A DNA stretch of 64,000 bases from Clonostachys chloroleuca. Taxonomy: Eukaryota > Ascomycota > Sordariomycetes > Hypocreales > Bionectriaceae. Made by a program: the position numbers and the translations under genes. The notes beneath the pieces are model-generated. The model ran no database searches and was not told the origin of the DNA. It was given only the letters and a program-made list of their open reading frames with translations. Location: positions 5,332,001-5,396,000 of the forward strand of contig JBANAY010000004.1 of NCBI GenBank assembly GCA_037952775.1, given 5' to 3'. Shown here one piece after another: positions 45,224 to 56,589 of the stretch (the first letter of the stretch is position 1; each line of letters begins with the position of its first letter).

Positions 45224-45555
45224 TCTCGAGATTCAATGGACTTATTACTTAGCGAGTAAAACCCTCAGTCATTATATCTCAAAATGCGCCTGGTGGTCTA
45301 AGATTAAGGAAGACCTGGGTGGTTGGGGGAATGCGGAGGAGAGGAGGAGAGAGAAGGCGGAGTAACCGGGAAGATATCAAGCCCCACAAAAGGGAAAGAT
45401 AGCAAAAACCACTTGAGATTATTCGTTGAGCCCCTGGTCAAACACTGCTGGTGACTGGCCGATTAGTCCCCGACATCGGTGGAGCTTTACGACTCGCGCA
45501 AGACCAGAACGGCTGTTGTGTAGTAGCTAAGAACTAAACTTATGGGAACAACCGA
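45224..45555. other. Spacer, regulator promoter side
   Basis: Upstream of the Zn2Cys6 gene and downstream of the permease, both on minus. AGATAG occurs near 45399. The segment 45290-45365 is purine-rich (GGAGGAGAGGAGG). No gene seen. Confidence 0.5.
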
Positions 45556-47377
45556 TTAATCCCCCCAGAAACGTTTCCATCCCCTAACAAACATGTTGTA
45601 TTGCGAAAGGTGTTCGTGCTGTAGCACGTCGATAGTGCCGTCTTCCCAATGACGGCACTCCTCATCAATGGCCTGTTTGCGCCCTTCTGCGTAAATGTCC
45701 ACTTTCGACACATCAACAAACTTGGTTTTCTTGTATATCTTCCAAAAGACGAACATGATGCAAAACCAAAAGAGGCCAAAATAATTGGTGATGAAGCCGC
45801 GATAGGAGAAAGGAGAAAAGACGTCAAATCCGATGAAAATGCAGACGGTTCCTCCCAGAACGAGATTCATATAAGGTGTCCAGCTACCGCAGGGAGCAAT
45901 GTATGGGAATACAACAGTGTTCTCCGTTATTTCGCTGGCTGGGGGCTTCGAATGCAGCAATTTGGAAAGCCAAGATGCCTGGTTGATATTGTTTCTCCCA
46001 ACTAAAGCGTATCCTTGCGCCTTGAGAGCCCGGCGCCATCCTATGAAAACCCAAGCTTTCGCTGTAAAGTTGACGCACAGAGAAACCGTTGTCAGACCCA
46101 CAAACCATAGAAAGACAACGTTAGATCCATTGGATGCCACAAGGAACGACAGGCAGGAGATGGCCGTGATAACTGTGACTGCTACCCAGGGAACACCAGC
46201 CTTCGTGCATCTGAGAAGAATCCTAGGCGCTTGTCCTCCCTGGGCTAGAGAGTATAGTGTTCTACTCGAGCTATACAGGAAGGCATTGCCGCACGAAAGG
46301 CCAGAAAGAAGAATCAGAAAGTTAATCAAGCCAGGCAAGAAGCCTTCAATTCCGACATTAAGCAAACCCAGCACCCAAGGGGACGCTGCGGCACCAGCTT
46401 GCTTTGATTTAATAGCTCCCAGAAGCCTTTCATCTCGAGAAGAACAGATAATACCCACAGCGAGAACGCCGATAACATATATTCCCATAACACGTGCTAG
46501 AACCATCTTGGCAACACTGGGGATAGTTTTTCGGGGGTTTCGGATTTCCCCTGCTGCGAGAGCAATCATATCAGGTCCGGGCATTGTGAACACGGCATAT
46601 CGGAGAGACACACAGATGCTAAGGAACACTCCTGTAGCGCCATCTGTATAGTACTGGTGAATGAAGTTCCCGTTTGACCAGTTACGGAACCCATATGCAT
46701 CATGGTGCGGGTTACCGCCAGCCATGGTGATGATTGTCGCGAATACTAAGCCAATAAGAAGAAGGACTTTTGTAGATGCCATTATAAATTCAGTTTCGCC
46801 ATACCACCTAGATTTAACGGGGTTAGCACAGTTCACTCAATGAACTTCATGATCTGACATACTTGACTGCAACCATATTCAAAAAGTAACACACGACCAT
46901 TGACATTGCCACCCACACAGCCGGGTTAACAGTGGTGATCCAATACTCCATCACGGTCGCGACGGCTGAGTATTCCGTGCAAACAAGCATTGTGCCAGCA
47001 AAAAAGTACGTCCAGCCCATGGCAAAGCCAAGCGCGGGATCAACATATCTGTTTGCAAGCTCGTAAATAGATCCACGGATAGGAAGCCAGGCGACCATTT
47101 CCGCCACGTTCAAACAGGTCGGCCATATGAAGAAAACTCCATAGATAAAGTAGCCGAGAATCAGAGGCAACGGACCAGCATCCCGTAGGACTGAGCCAAC
47201 GCCCACAAAGAGACCCACGCCAATACCACCTGCTATGGTCATAAGCTGAACATGGCGGGGAGAAAGACCTCGCTGGGTTTGGTGTTGGACCATGGTCTCT
47301 TGGGCGCCGAACTCGGCTGAGACCTTGGGGTCATCCTCTTTCGACTCCCTCGGATGGGAGGGGGATCGAGTCGCCAT
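45556..47377 (-). CDS. Amino-acid permease (APC superfamily, fungal YAT type)
   Basis: complement(join(45556..46807,46863..47377)) encodes 588 aa. After a hydrophilic N-terminus come SPRHVQLMTIAGGIGVGLFVG (helix 1 with the GxG substrate-backbone motif), PTCLNVAEMVAWLPIRGSIYELANRYVDPALGFAMGW, and VKWYGETEF across the single intron. About twelve hydrophobic segments follow, then a C-terminal tail rich in charge. This is the yeast amino-acid transporter pattern: plasma-membrane proton symport of amino acids. It is intact and in the middle of amino-acid catabolic genes. A start 33 bp upstream (47410) is also in frame; 47377 has the better context (CCCCCACCATGG). Confidence 0.92.
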
Positions 47378-48348
47378 GGTGGGGGAAAGGTGTATTGATT
47401 TGCAATGCAAGTGGACAGAACAGAAAATATCGTTGTTGAAAGCTGATACTCTTTTTGCACTCTGGATGGGGGGCTATAGGTAACATATATAGGCAGAGGG
47501 TTGCTGGGGTAAGACTCTATTGGAGATACAATATATCTCTAAGCTCCCCACTCCATCAGATAACCATCTTTTAGGGTTTCTCAGAAATCGGTAGTACTGG
47601 ATCATTTAACCCCACGATGATGGATCTCAACGATTCGACCACAGTGCACCTTGTTCTGCGGGGTTAGATATCAAATTACCATTTGCTGTCGCTCATCCAG
47701 CTGGCCCAGAATATGACAAATCAAAATTGACCAAATCTACGGAATCTTGGGGTAGACGAGATGAGATTTCTGTGAATAAACACTGAAGTATCTTCAGATT
47801 AGCTAACAGGAATTGAACTGTGTGTTCTTGAGGCAACAAGGAAGTGTCCAGTCCCCCCAATGGAAACTCAAACCACTGGACTAGTATGATTACTGCATGG
47901 CCGGAGCGAATTCATCTCCACGCGGTGTGACGAAAGAAGAAACCAAAACGAGGAGCTTGCTTGGCAACAACCACTAATTCCCCCTTTTGCTCTAGCATTG
48001 CAACCCCTCTCTTACCATGCCTTCTATGGTAAAGCGATCCCTTGATAGACCAGGATATTGGTGGAGCCATGCCCCAGCCCTCGTTTTCTTGACCATAACA
48101 GGTGCTGAACTCACATTTGGTTACCTGCCTATCAAGGGCAGAGCCCACTTATGCGTTAGATTGCCAGATATAGCAGGAAGGTTATCCGACTGAGGGCGCA
48201 TCTGCTCCGACAGCGGATGTCATGATATCAATTTACAGTACAGGCAATGGGTTGATAAGCTAATGATTCGTGTGTGCCAAAAATTGTACTCTGGTTGCAA
48301 ACAAGCATCCATACAGAACTCTCACATTTCACGCTCGAAGAATCGAAG
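47378..48348. promoter_or_regulatory. Divergent promoter, permease and FAD oxidoreductase
   Basis: Shared upstream region of a minus- and a plus-strand gene. TATATA near 47486-47491 lies about 110 bp before the permease start. The frame at 47912-48148 has no support. Nothing else is seen. Confidence 0.5.
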
Positions 48349-49920
48349 ATGACATTCACAAAGCCGTATCCACACCCACACGGAATGCCGTCGTTCTGGC
48401 GGACATCTCTGGGAGAGCTTGACACTTTCCGTTCCTCAGAAAACGTCCCCGAAACCACGGACATCGCCATCATCGGAGCCGGGTTTTCGGGGGTTCTCTG
48501 GTAACTCATTTTCTTTCAACAGAGGAAGGCCGAGGGAAAAGCATCCTCGTCCTCGAGGCCCGGGAGCTATGTTCCGGCGCAACGGGGAGGAATGGTACAA
48601 TCCTCATTTCAGCTCATGTTGATTAGTTTCACTGATCCTGTTATAGGCGGTCACATGAAGCCAGATGCTTACAACATGACGTCTTTCCTTGCTTCGAAGT
48701 TTAATCTCGCAGCGGCCGCAGAGGTAGCGGAGTTCGAGGTAGCCAATGCAAAAGCTGTCGAAAAATACATTAGAGAGTTAAAGGTAGAATGCGAATACTT
48801 TACCACCCGAGCTATTGACGTCCAGTTATCAGGGTCATACAATGCAGCCCTTCGAGCTGGATATAAAAGTCTCCAAGATCAAGGTGTTGAAGCAACTCAA
48901 GGCGTCTTCTATATGGACGGGCCAGATGCAGAGATGGTATGACTATCATAGTACTTCCCTTTGCAGACTCAACTATTATACCTTTCCCAGATAATTATGG
49001 CTAATATCTTGTTTCACCTCCAGATTTCAGGGGTCAAAGGGGCCAAGGGCGCTTTCAGCTATACGGCGGGCCATGTCTGGCCATACAAAATGATCCATCA
49101 CATGTTCTCGCAGGCTATCAAATCAGGTATCAACCTACAAACGAACACTCCTGTCATTTCGGTGTCAGATACACAAGACAACCAAGGATATTGGGAAATC
49201 AGAACGGAAAGGGGCAATGTTCGTGCCAAGCAAATCATCATGGCAACAAATGCTTACACGGCTGCTTTGTTACCGGAATATCAGGACAAAATCATTCCTT
49301 ACCGGGCCATCTGCAGTCGTATTGTGACGCCTAATCCTCCGCCTATTCTTCCAAACACTTATACCATTCGATTCAATGAATGGGACTTCGACTACCTAAT
49401 TCCTAGGGCAGATGGCAGCATTGTCGTGGGAGGGGCACGAAGGGCGTACCTGCAGCACCTTGATGACTGGTACGGCAATGTTGACGACAGTTCTCTCATA
49501 AAGCGAGCGGAAAACTACTTCGACGGTTATATGCAGCGTCATTTTCGGGGCTGGGAAAACAGCGGCGCAATAACCGACCAAGTATGGACGGGCGGTATGC
49601 ATATCCAACAACCTTCAGTCCAGCTCAATACTTCTTGCTGACCTTCCAATTTAGTTATGGGCTACTCCTCCGATCGACTTCCCCGAATCGGAGCCGTGCC
49701 TGGTAGGGATGGAATCTTCATTATGGCAGGATTCACAGGCCACGGGATGCCACAAATCTTTCTCGCCGCGAAAGGGATTAGCCAGATGGTGATGAAGGGA
49801 TGCCCTTATTCTGCCTCTGGAATACCTGCTGTGTTTGAAGAGACGGAGGCAAGGCTCTCCAACAAAGTAAACTTCGTAATGGATCTATACAACAAGATCC
49901 CTCTGAACCCCAGGATATGA
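48349..49920 (+). pseudogene. DAO-family FAD oxidoreductase, frame broken near the N-terminus
   Basis: Exons 48349..48594, 48647..48936, 49024..49594 and 49655..49920 give about 457 aa if one base is added. The start MTFTKPYPHPHGMPSFW leads to the FAD motif DIAIIGAGFSG, then ILVLEARELCSGATGRNGGHMKPDAYN, typical of amine and amino-acid oxidases of the GlpO/PuuB-like group. The C-terminal part has FDYLIPRADGSIVVGGARR and GYSSDRLPRIGAVPGR...GFTGHGMPQIFLAAKG. After GAGFSG the frame changes. TCGGGGGTTCTC has five G (48489-48493), and six would give GFSGGSLVTHFLSTEEGRGK, continuous with the rest. As written the frame hits TAA at 48502. Substrate unknown; oxidative deamination is likely. Confidence 0.82.
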
Positions 49921-50277
49921 GGTTTGTAGGCCGCTTTACAACAAGCTCAGTTGTAACGGCACTGCATGTATACAATCCGAGCATGGTGGAAGTGCGGCCC
50001 GCTAACAGGAGGGCTGTTATTTGAAACGAGGCTATGATATTATCCTGGTAGATAGACGGCTTTGCATGCTAAGCCAATATTATCCTACTCTAAAATAATG
50101 AATAGTGGTATTTGACCCATGTCGAAGTTTGAGTATCCGCTTAACAATGTTCCTAGATTCTTACCACATACACCACGACGGTCTCTCCACACGAAGGTTG
50201 ATTTTCATCCTTGGCAGTTTGATATTTCGTTATAAACTCTAACTTTGGCTACCTTCAAGATCCTTGAGAGAAGATAT
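49921..50277. other. Convergent spacer
   Basis: Lies between the 3' ends of the FAD oxidoreductase (+) and the small secreted protein (-). No gene or repeat seen. Confidence 0.55.
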
Positions 50278-50928
50278 CTACACTAAAGACAATACACTGA
50301 AGAAGAGAGCTAATAATATGATTGAAAAGCTGCTCAGTGGAGAGATTCCCGACGCCCTGTTCCCTTCAGTTGTCGTTGTAGCAGCTGCCGTGCCCGAATT
50401 GGAAGTGCTTGACGCCTCGGTTTGAGTTGTCGTAGTGGAGGTTGTATCAGAAGGAGTAAACACCGAGCTGGACGTGATGGACGATGATCCAGGTGTAGTG
50501 GTCCGAGAGCGGGTTCTCGTTGATGATCGCGTTTTGTCCCGGCAGGACTCCCTATAGGAAGATACAGAAGCCAATGCTGCATCCGCTCGACTCTTCATGT
50601 ATGAGCTGCACTCTGAACTCAAGCTTCTGATCTCAGAAGAATGTGACACTCTCCAGTCTCCCATTTCATCTCTCCAGGATGCGACGACCGATAACGCGGT
50701 TCCAGTGATCTCGAATGCGGTACAGTTGTCTGTAACAGTGGCATAAATTGACGAAGCCCAAGAGCTATACGCGGGTCCAAGGGTTGGCTGTGAGTCGTAG
50801 AGGCTCTGAACTTTGGTGTAGCACGGGTCCCCGTTGTTGACCGCCGTTTGCCTTGGGAAGAGCTCAGCCAGGTCTGGGTGGAATGCCACCGCCACGGCCG
50901 CGAAGCTGAGTGTTTTGATCAAGAGCAT
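50278..50928 (-). CDS. Small secreted Ser/Thr-rich, probably GPI-anchored protein
   Basis: A single exon of 216 aa from the ATG at 50928 (an in-frame ATG 45 bp upstream would spoil the signal peptide). The signal peptide LLIKTLSFAAVAVAF is followed by HPDLAELFPRQ. A compact domain with cysteines (DPCYTKVQSLYDSQPTL, VTDNCTAFEITG, SECSSYM, YRESCRDK) follows, then about 60 residues rich in Ser/Thr and a hydrophobic C-terminus (SFSIILLALFFSVLSLV) after small residues, the layout of a GPI signal. Similar proteins occur in plant-pathogenic Sordariomycetes, where some are called infection-structure specific. It probably sits at the cell wall or membrane. A TATA-like TTATATAA lies at 50993-51000. It is an outsider by function within the catabolic cluster. 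Confidence 0.78.
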   Translation of the reverse strand: MLLIKTLSFAAVAVAFHPDLAELFPRQTAVNNGDPCYTKVQSLYDSQPTLGPAYSSWASSIYATVTDNCTAFEITGTALSVVASWRDEMGDWRVSHSSEIRSLSSECSSYMKSRADAALASVSSYRESCRDKTRSSTRTRSRTTTPGSSSITSSSVFTPSDTTSTTTTQTEASSTSNSGTAAATTTTEGNRASGISPLSSFSIILLALFFSVLSLV

Positions 50929-51686
50929 ATTGGTGTAGAATTTCTTGTCACTTGGTTCCCCACACAAAAGCAATTTGGCGATGGCAGCATGTTTATATAA
51001 TCGCTCATTCTCTCGAAGGATCGTGTCAGGCTGCTAGTACGAAATGACGTTACATGCATCCATGGATAGGTCTTACACCCTGGCTGCTTGGCTAGGCTGA
51101 CATTCATGGTTGGCCAAGGTACGACAAAGGGAAAACCCATGCCTATTATCGCCCCATAGAGTGACTATCGGCGGCATACATACGTAGCATTACGCGTACT
51201 ATAAAAGCCTTCAAGTAAGCCTAACTTTTGCCTTCGAAATCTAGGCAACATTTGCCTGTCATAACCAACCCTATATCACTTGGTCAAATAGATGTGTTGG
51301 AGCAATTTCGGTGAACAAGTTACGAAGTCTACTTACCGCCCACGTCTATTTCCCCTGCCTTTCCCACTTTGTTTACAATGTCTGGTAAACAAAGCATTGA
51401 GGGTATGTGCCCGCTAGCCGGCACTTTTATTCTAACCAGACAACTAGAGCCTTACGATTTTTTTCTAGCCCTGGCGTCAATATGTTCTCCCAAATGATGT
51501 GGTTATCGGAGGTATTTATGGTACCCTTAGAGAAATGCACCTACTGTGTGTTCTCAAATGGAAGCTACATATTTAGGCCTATACTTTCGCATTTGAATTG
51601 TGCAATTTGACGGAGGAAAAGGTCAATAAGGTTCAATCAGTTGCTGACAGATCAAATATCCTCCATCGAACTATCAAATCGCAGGT
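50929..51686. other. Intergenic, no gene seen
   Basis: Promoter side of the secreted-protein gene, then the 3' flank of the threonine aldolase gene. A TATA-like box is at about 50993. The frame at 51407-51610 has no support. Confidence 0.5.
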
Positions 51687-52985
51687 CTAGCTATACCCTC
51701 CGCTGATCTTCTTATCCTCAAGAGCGATACCGTTCTTCTTGTCTGTCATGAGCTTAGTTAGAGCAGTAATAAGATTCTTAACACCAGTTTCTGAAGTCTG
51801 ATGGTGGAATACCAGTCGAGCCATAGGGAACACTACCACCTTCTCCCGTGCACAATACTCGACAAATGCAGCCGGAGGGATACCGGCTTCCTCGAGATCC
51901 AGAATAATCATGTTCGTCTGCACAGGCAGCTTGAACTTGTAGCCGACAGCTTCCAGCTGCTTAGCAGCGTCCTTGGTCATCTTGTGAACGACAGGGAAGT
52001 GGGGGAGCGTATACTCCAGTGCAGAGAGGGCTGCTGCAGCCATCATACCAGGCTGCCGAGTTCCGCCGCCTAGCATTTTGCGAAACCACTTGGCTCGTTC
52101 AATGAAGGCTTTCTTTCCAAGAATAACACTTCCGATGGGTGCTCCAATACCCTTGGCGAGGCAAATGGACATACTGTCAAAGCAGGCGGCGTAAGCTTTA
52201 AGGTCCACTCCCTCACCAATCACGCCGTCAAATAGCCGAGCAGCATCGAGATGCATGGCGATGGGCTTTTGGCCCTCAGGCTGAGGTAGCGATCTCACAT
52301 ACTGCGAGATCTCTTGAGCATGGGCAAGGGGGAGGATGGTTCCGAAAAGGGTATTTTCGAGTGAAACAACGCGAGTAGGGGGAAGTGAACTGTTGGTAAA
52401 GGTCAGCTGCTTAGAAAACCTTGAGGAGCCAACGACTGCTTACTATTGCCGTCGGCAATGATGCCGGGCTTGATGTCTTCAAGTGTCAGATGGACCCCGT
52501 TCTTAGGCTTGATAGTTGTGGTGGAGGCCTGAGAAATGACGGGCAGGGCACCGGATTCCCAGCAATGAACATGGGCACGGTGATCAAGGAGAACACTGTG
52601 GGGAGGCTGGGTCAGGTGTGTACGTAGACAAATCTGATTCCCCTGGGTGCCAGAAACTGTCCAGAGCGCGGCCTCCATACCAGTCAACTCCATAAGTCTC
52701 TGTTCAAGGGCCTTGACACAGCGGTCACCGTCCTCATCATAGATATCATCGCTAACAGAGGCATCCACGATAGCCTAGAAAGAATCAGTCATGTTCGGCG
52801 GATTAACAGCTATGGGGGACCTAGGGATCGACTAGAGAATTCCCTACACTCATCATATCCTCGGTTGGCACAGTGACGACATCGGATCGGAAGTCTCTGG
52901 AAGCCTTCTCCTGTGTTTGTGCGAGCTTCCGCTTCAGCTTTGCGCCGAAGGGGGCAGGCTCAGTAACTTCGACAACGCTAGCCAT
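51687..52985 (-). pseudogene. GLY1: L-threonine aldolase (GLY1-like), frame interrupted at a C run
   Basis: Exons 52985..52848, 52774..52444 and 52389..51687. Exon 1 has FRSDVVTVPTEDMM; exon 2 AIVDASVSDDIYDEDG, ALWTVSGTQGNQICLRTHL and LDHRAHVHCWESG; exon 3 RVVSLENTLFGTILPLAHAQ, HLDAARLFDG and the PLP-binding lysine in SICLAKGIGAPIGSV. The enzyme splits threonine or other beta-hydroxy amino acids into glycine and an aldehyde. The best splice (AATA-GTAAGC...CAACAG-TTCAC) gives N-I-H-F-P, matching the family's IH-x-x-PT. It then needs six C instead of the five seen (complement of GGGGG at 52378-52382) to read PTRVVSLENT. The corrected length is about 390 aa. Either a one-base error in the homopolymer or a real frameshift is present. 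Confidence 0.85.
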
Positions 52986-53649
52986 AGTGTATTTTGGTCA
53001 AGGAAGAACGTGTTAAGATGCTCAAGAAAACGGGAGAGCAGCTGGACTGGCGACTTTAGGCAATATATATATTCATTCTCATGGGTCATTGGGCGTAGCC
53101 AGACCTCCGGTTAAGTGGGCTATGCCACATTAATTCTGGCCCCTCTCACAGATTGTCTTAGTCGAGGTCGGGAGTTCACCTCGAATGCGCCTTGAGGGTT
53201 GATATCCGTGCCCACTTAAAGATGGGCGCCTTGATTCAGAGGTGCCCTTCTGGGGAACGTTGAGTTACAGCGTCAATTACCACTGGTTTCCATTTCATGT
53301 TCTTGCCAAGAAATCTTCTGCTCTCATGAGAATCTGCGCGATTATTCGGTGTGTCAGATGACTGGAGAAGATCGATCTACATTATGCTTCTTCTCCTGAT
53401 GCTTTTGGTTTGTGGGATTCCCCGTCCGTAGCCTCCATTCGGAACCGAAGTGCCCGCGGAATTTCCCATGGAAAGTTTCCCGCGGGCAAGGCTTTTGCAG
53501 CCGACAACGGCCCCCGGAAAACAAGCTAGAAATTGACTCATGCGAGTGATAATTGACAAGCCTTCCAGGTCGAAAGATTGGTTCAAAAGAGGGGAAACCC
53601 GTGCCTAGATCATATTCAATACACCAAGGACGCCGCTCATTCAGCCAAC
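52986..53649. promoter_or_regulatory. Divergent promoter, threonine aldolase and D-amino-acid oxidase
   Basis: The two start codons are 664 bp apart and face away from each other. TATATATA at about 53064-53071 lies about 80 bp before the aldolase start. The frame at 53377-53586 has no support. Shared control of the pair is likely. Confidence 0.5.
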
Positions 53650-54931
53650 ATGGCTAGCTCCAGGGAGAGAATTGTTATCGTAGGGTACGTAACCCATATG
53701 GTCTACTATGAAGCCAGCTCAAGCTAACTCTGACTGGAAGCGCTGGTATTATTGGCCTAAATGTCGCCCTGGTTCTGGCTCAACGTGGTGTCGGCGACCA
53801 GATAACTGTTGCTGCGGAACACCATCCGGGTGATACTGCGCCTTCATACACTTCTCCATGGTTAGCTGAATATTCCAAATGCGTAAAATGATGTACTAAC
53901 AATACCAAGGGCTGGATGCAACTTCTCGGCCATTTCTGGTCGCGATGAAAATGCGCTGCGGTGGGATAAGAAAGGATATGCTCACTTATCCAGCCTTGCA
54001 GCCACGGACTCCTCAAAGACCTTTGTTCGTGAGACTGAATCTATTGAATATTGGGATGACGATGTTCCAGAGGAGAAAATCCAGGACATGTCTGAGTATC
54101 TCAAGAATGTTAGATCTCCTTTGAAGAATCTCATTTATCATGTCATTTTATTAACCAGCTCATAGTTTCGAATTCTGCCCCCCAGCGAACTACCTGAGGG
54201 TGTCAAATTTGGTGTAGCGTTCACTACACTAACCTTGAACGCTCCAAACCATCTCAAGTATCTATACGAAAGGCTGCAGAAGGAGTATGGAGTTCGATTC
54301 GTCCGAAAGGTTGTTTCAGACATCAGAGACCCATTTTCAAATCCTAAAACTAAGATCGTGTTCAATTGCGTTGGTAATCGGGCAAAAACTCTGCTTGGAG
54401 TAGAAGACTCCCAATGTTATCCAACAAGAGGCCAAGTTCTGCTTGCACGTGCGCCTCATGTGCACATAAATGTCATGAGACATGGACGAGGCTATGAGAC
54501 GTATATTATCCCCCGACCTGAATCCAACGGATGCGTCATCTTGGGAGGTTACATGCAAAAAGGGAACAGGTACTTTCATCTTCCTCCACACTCACAAATC
54601 AAGATCACTAAACCTTTGGGATAGCGACAGCTCTACCTACGCGAGCGAGGCCGATTCCATTATCGAGCGAACCACAGCTTTGAGCCCAGAGTTGTCCAAA
54701 CACAGCTTCGAGACTCTTGCAGCCTTCTCGGGTCTTAGACCTTCACGAGAGGGCTGTGCGAGAATTGAACGCACTGACATTGATGTGGCTGGTCACACTC
54801 GAATTATTGTGCATAACTATGGCGCCGGCGGTACAGGATTCCAAGCAGGCTATGGTATGGCTACCGAGTCTGTAGACACAATTAATGACGTGCTTAAGCA
54901 GTGGAGCAGCAAGTCTTCAGCAAAACTATGA
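53650..54931 (+). CDS. D-amino-acid oxidase, PTS1-type C-terminus
   Basis: Five exons, join(53650..53684,53741..53860,53910..54108,54166..54569,54625..54931), give 354 aa with all joins in frame. The N-terminal FAD motif is split by intron 1: IVIVG-AGIIGLNVALVLAQRG. Conserved blocks include PSYTSPWAGCNF (loop over the flavin), YPTRGQVLLARAP and the family signature RIIVHNYGAGGTGFQAGYGMA near the C-terminus. The protein ends SSKSSAKL, where AKL fits the peroxisomal PTS1 consensus, as expected for an H2O2-producing oxidase. It oxidatively deaminates D-amino acids (or D-aspartate in sister enzymes) to 2-keto acids, ammonia and H2O2. It is divergent from threonine aldolase and near the amino-acid permease. 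Intact. Confidence 0.95.
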
Positions 54932-56589
54932 TGTCTATAGACTTGATAACCCATATACCGCTTATAGTGTCGTCATTATCTTCAGTTTTACGCCTTGTAA
55001 AGTTATTTCTGCATGTTGCTACCACATACGAGATAAACAAGCCTGGAATTTTCATTCACTCTTATATCCTCTAGCCACGTCAAAGTTTTTTAGGGCAACT
55101 GTCTACCCAAAATTACTATCTTCATACAGTCCTCCAAACCATGGCTACTCTACGGAAGCTTATGTATCTTAATTACCAAACTCTAACAATTTGACTATAT
55201 AACCGCTCAAACAGGCTAGATTTTCCACACACATAAGTACCGCTTGCATAACACTCACAGAGATTAAATAACATATTTAATTGCAATAGGAAAGTTTCCC
55301 TGGTATAGTACCGGAAGCGCCGCAATTAGAGAGCATTGAAACGGCAATGATAAAGGGTTTTAAGCACGGCACTGTTTATTTCCTCCATTTTTAACCTCGA
55401 AAAGAAACGATAGTGGCTTGACAAAGACAGCTCGTATGATCCGTACTCCGAAGGACGAGATGCATGATTTAGGGATCTCTTTTATCGGAGCTCTCAATAC
55501 AGTGTTGCACCCATGTTCCGGCTCGTAGAAGTATCTCCATGCCAATTTCTAGGCACCCTATGTGAAACAGGAATGAAGACAATAAAACCACATCATGATA
55601 TCATTGTGTCCCTGTCACTCTCGGTATGATTCACAACTCAATCATATTTAAAGTAATTTCAGCAATCTCAGAAAGATGGGATGTTTCTCAACACCCCATC
55701 TGGCATTGTCTGTACTTCGTAAAAGATGCAACTCTCCAGGCGAAAGTGGCCGGCTTGTCGCTAGCTAACTAGCTCACCGGCGATAGGAACTCTATCTTGG
55801 CTGCACGAGCCACATGAGATCAGAGAATCGCTAAAATACCGCCATCAATTCCGCATCTTGGCCGGTTTCAAGCTACAACCAATTGGATCTACCGTAGTTG
55901 GTACAGCTCGATCGCAGCAGCCAAGAGCCCAAGCTTATGCGGCAGCTGATCTGATGCTGCCAAGTTGACGAGTGAATTAAAGCAGACCCCTATCCTGAAT
56001 TCCTGTTATGACCCTGAAATCAATCGCTCATATGCAAGACCGCTGACCTCGATAACCGCGTCTTTGTCGCAATTGCGTATCGCGACTAGAGCTGGTCGCC
56101 GTCATAGAGGGGCCGATGTGACGTAGTTCTGAGATGGACTGCAGGGGACTAATCCCGAAAATGGATCACCGGCAACTCGGCTCTCTGTCGATCAATGGCC
56201 AGCCTACTCCTGATTTGCCAGCCGTAACATCTAGCAGAAAGCATCGACGCCTTTGGCAGAAGCCAAACCTTGGTAGGAATAACGCACAGCGCGGGACGAT
56301 ATGTGATATGACGCGTGCCCCTCATACTTGTCCCACGGCATGTGTTCCAGAGATCTCAAAGGCAGGTTGAGGGGCATCACTGAGCCCTTGGATAGCTGAT
56401 GGCGTCGGTGGACCCTTCATCTGGCACACGTCAGCCGTGAAGCGCGAAAGGTAGTCGCCAAAAGGGTATAAAAGTAGAACCAAAGTCCGTCAGTTTTTCA
56501 GGCGTTCCTTCATAACATCAATCAATCAATATCACCCAAACATTCTCTACTCCTCACACCATATCAGTTCCCCACTTACCACATCAACA
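54932..56589. other. Intergenic, with TATA box before the small-protein gene
   Basis: No gene recognised. 55160-55300 is AT-rich. TATAAAAG at 56467-56474 lies about 116 bp before the next start, and a CA/TC-rich leader (ATCAATCAATCAATATCACCC) follows around 56517-56540. Frames at 55360-56370 lack support. Confidence 0.5.

Noticed and set aside
48502..48524. A 22-nt GT...AG 'intron' that would remove the stop in the FAD oxidoreductase
   Set aside because: Too short to be spliced, and the join produces TGA; a missing G upstream explains the frame better.
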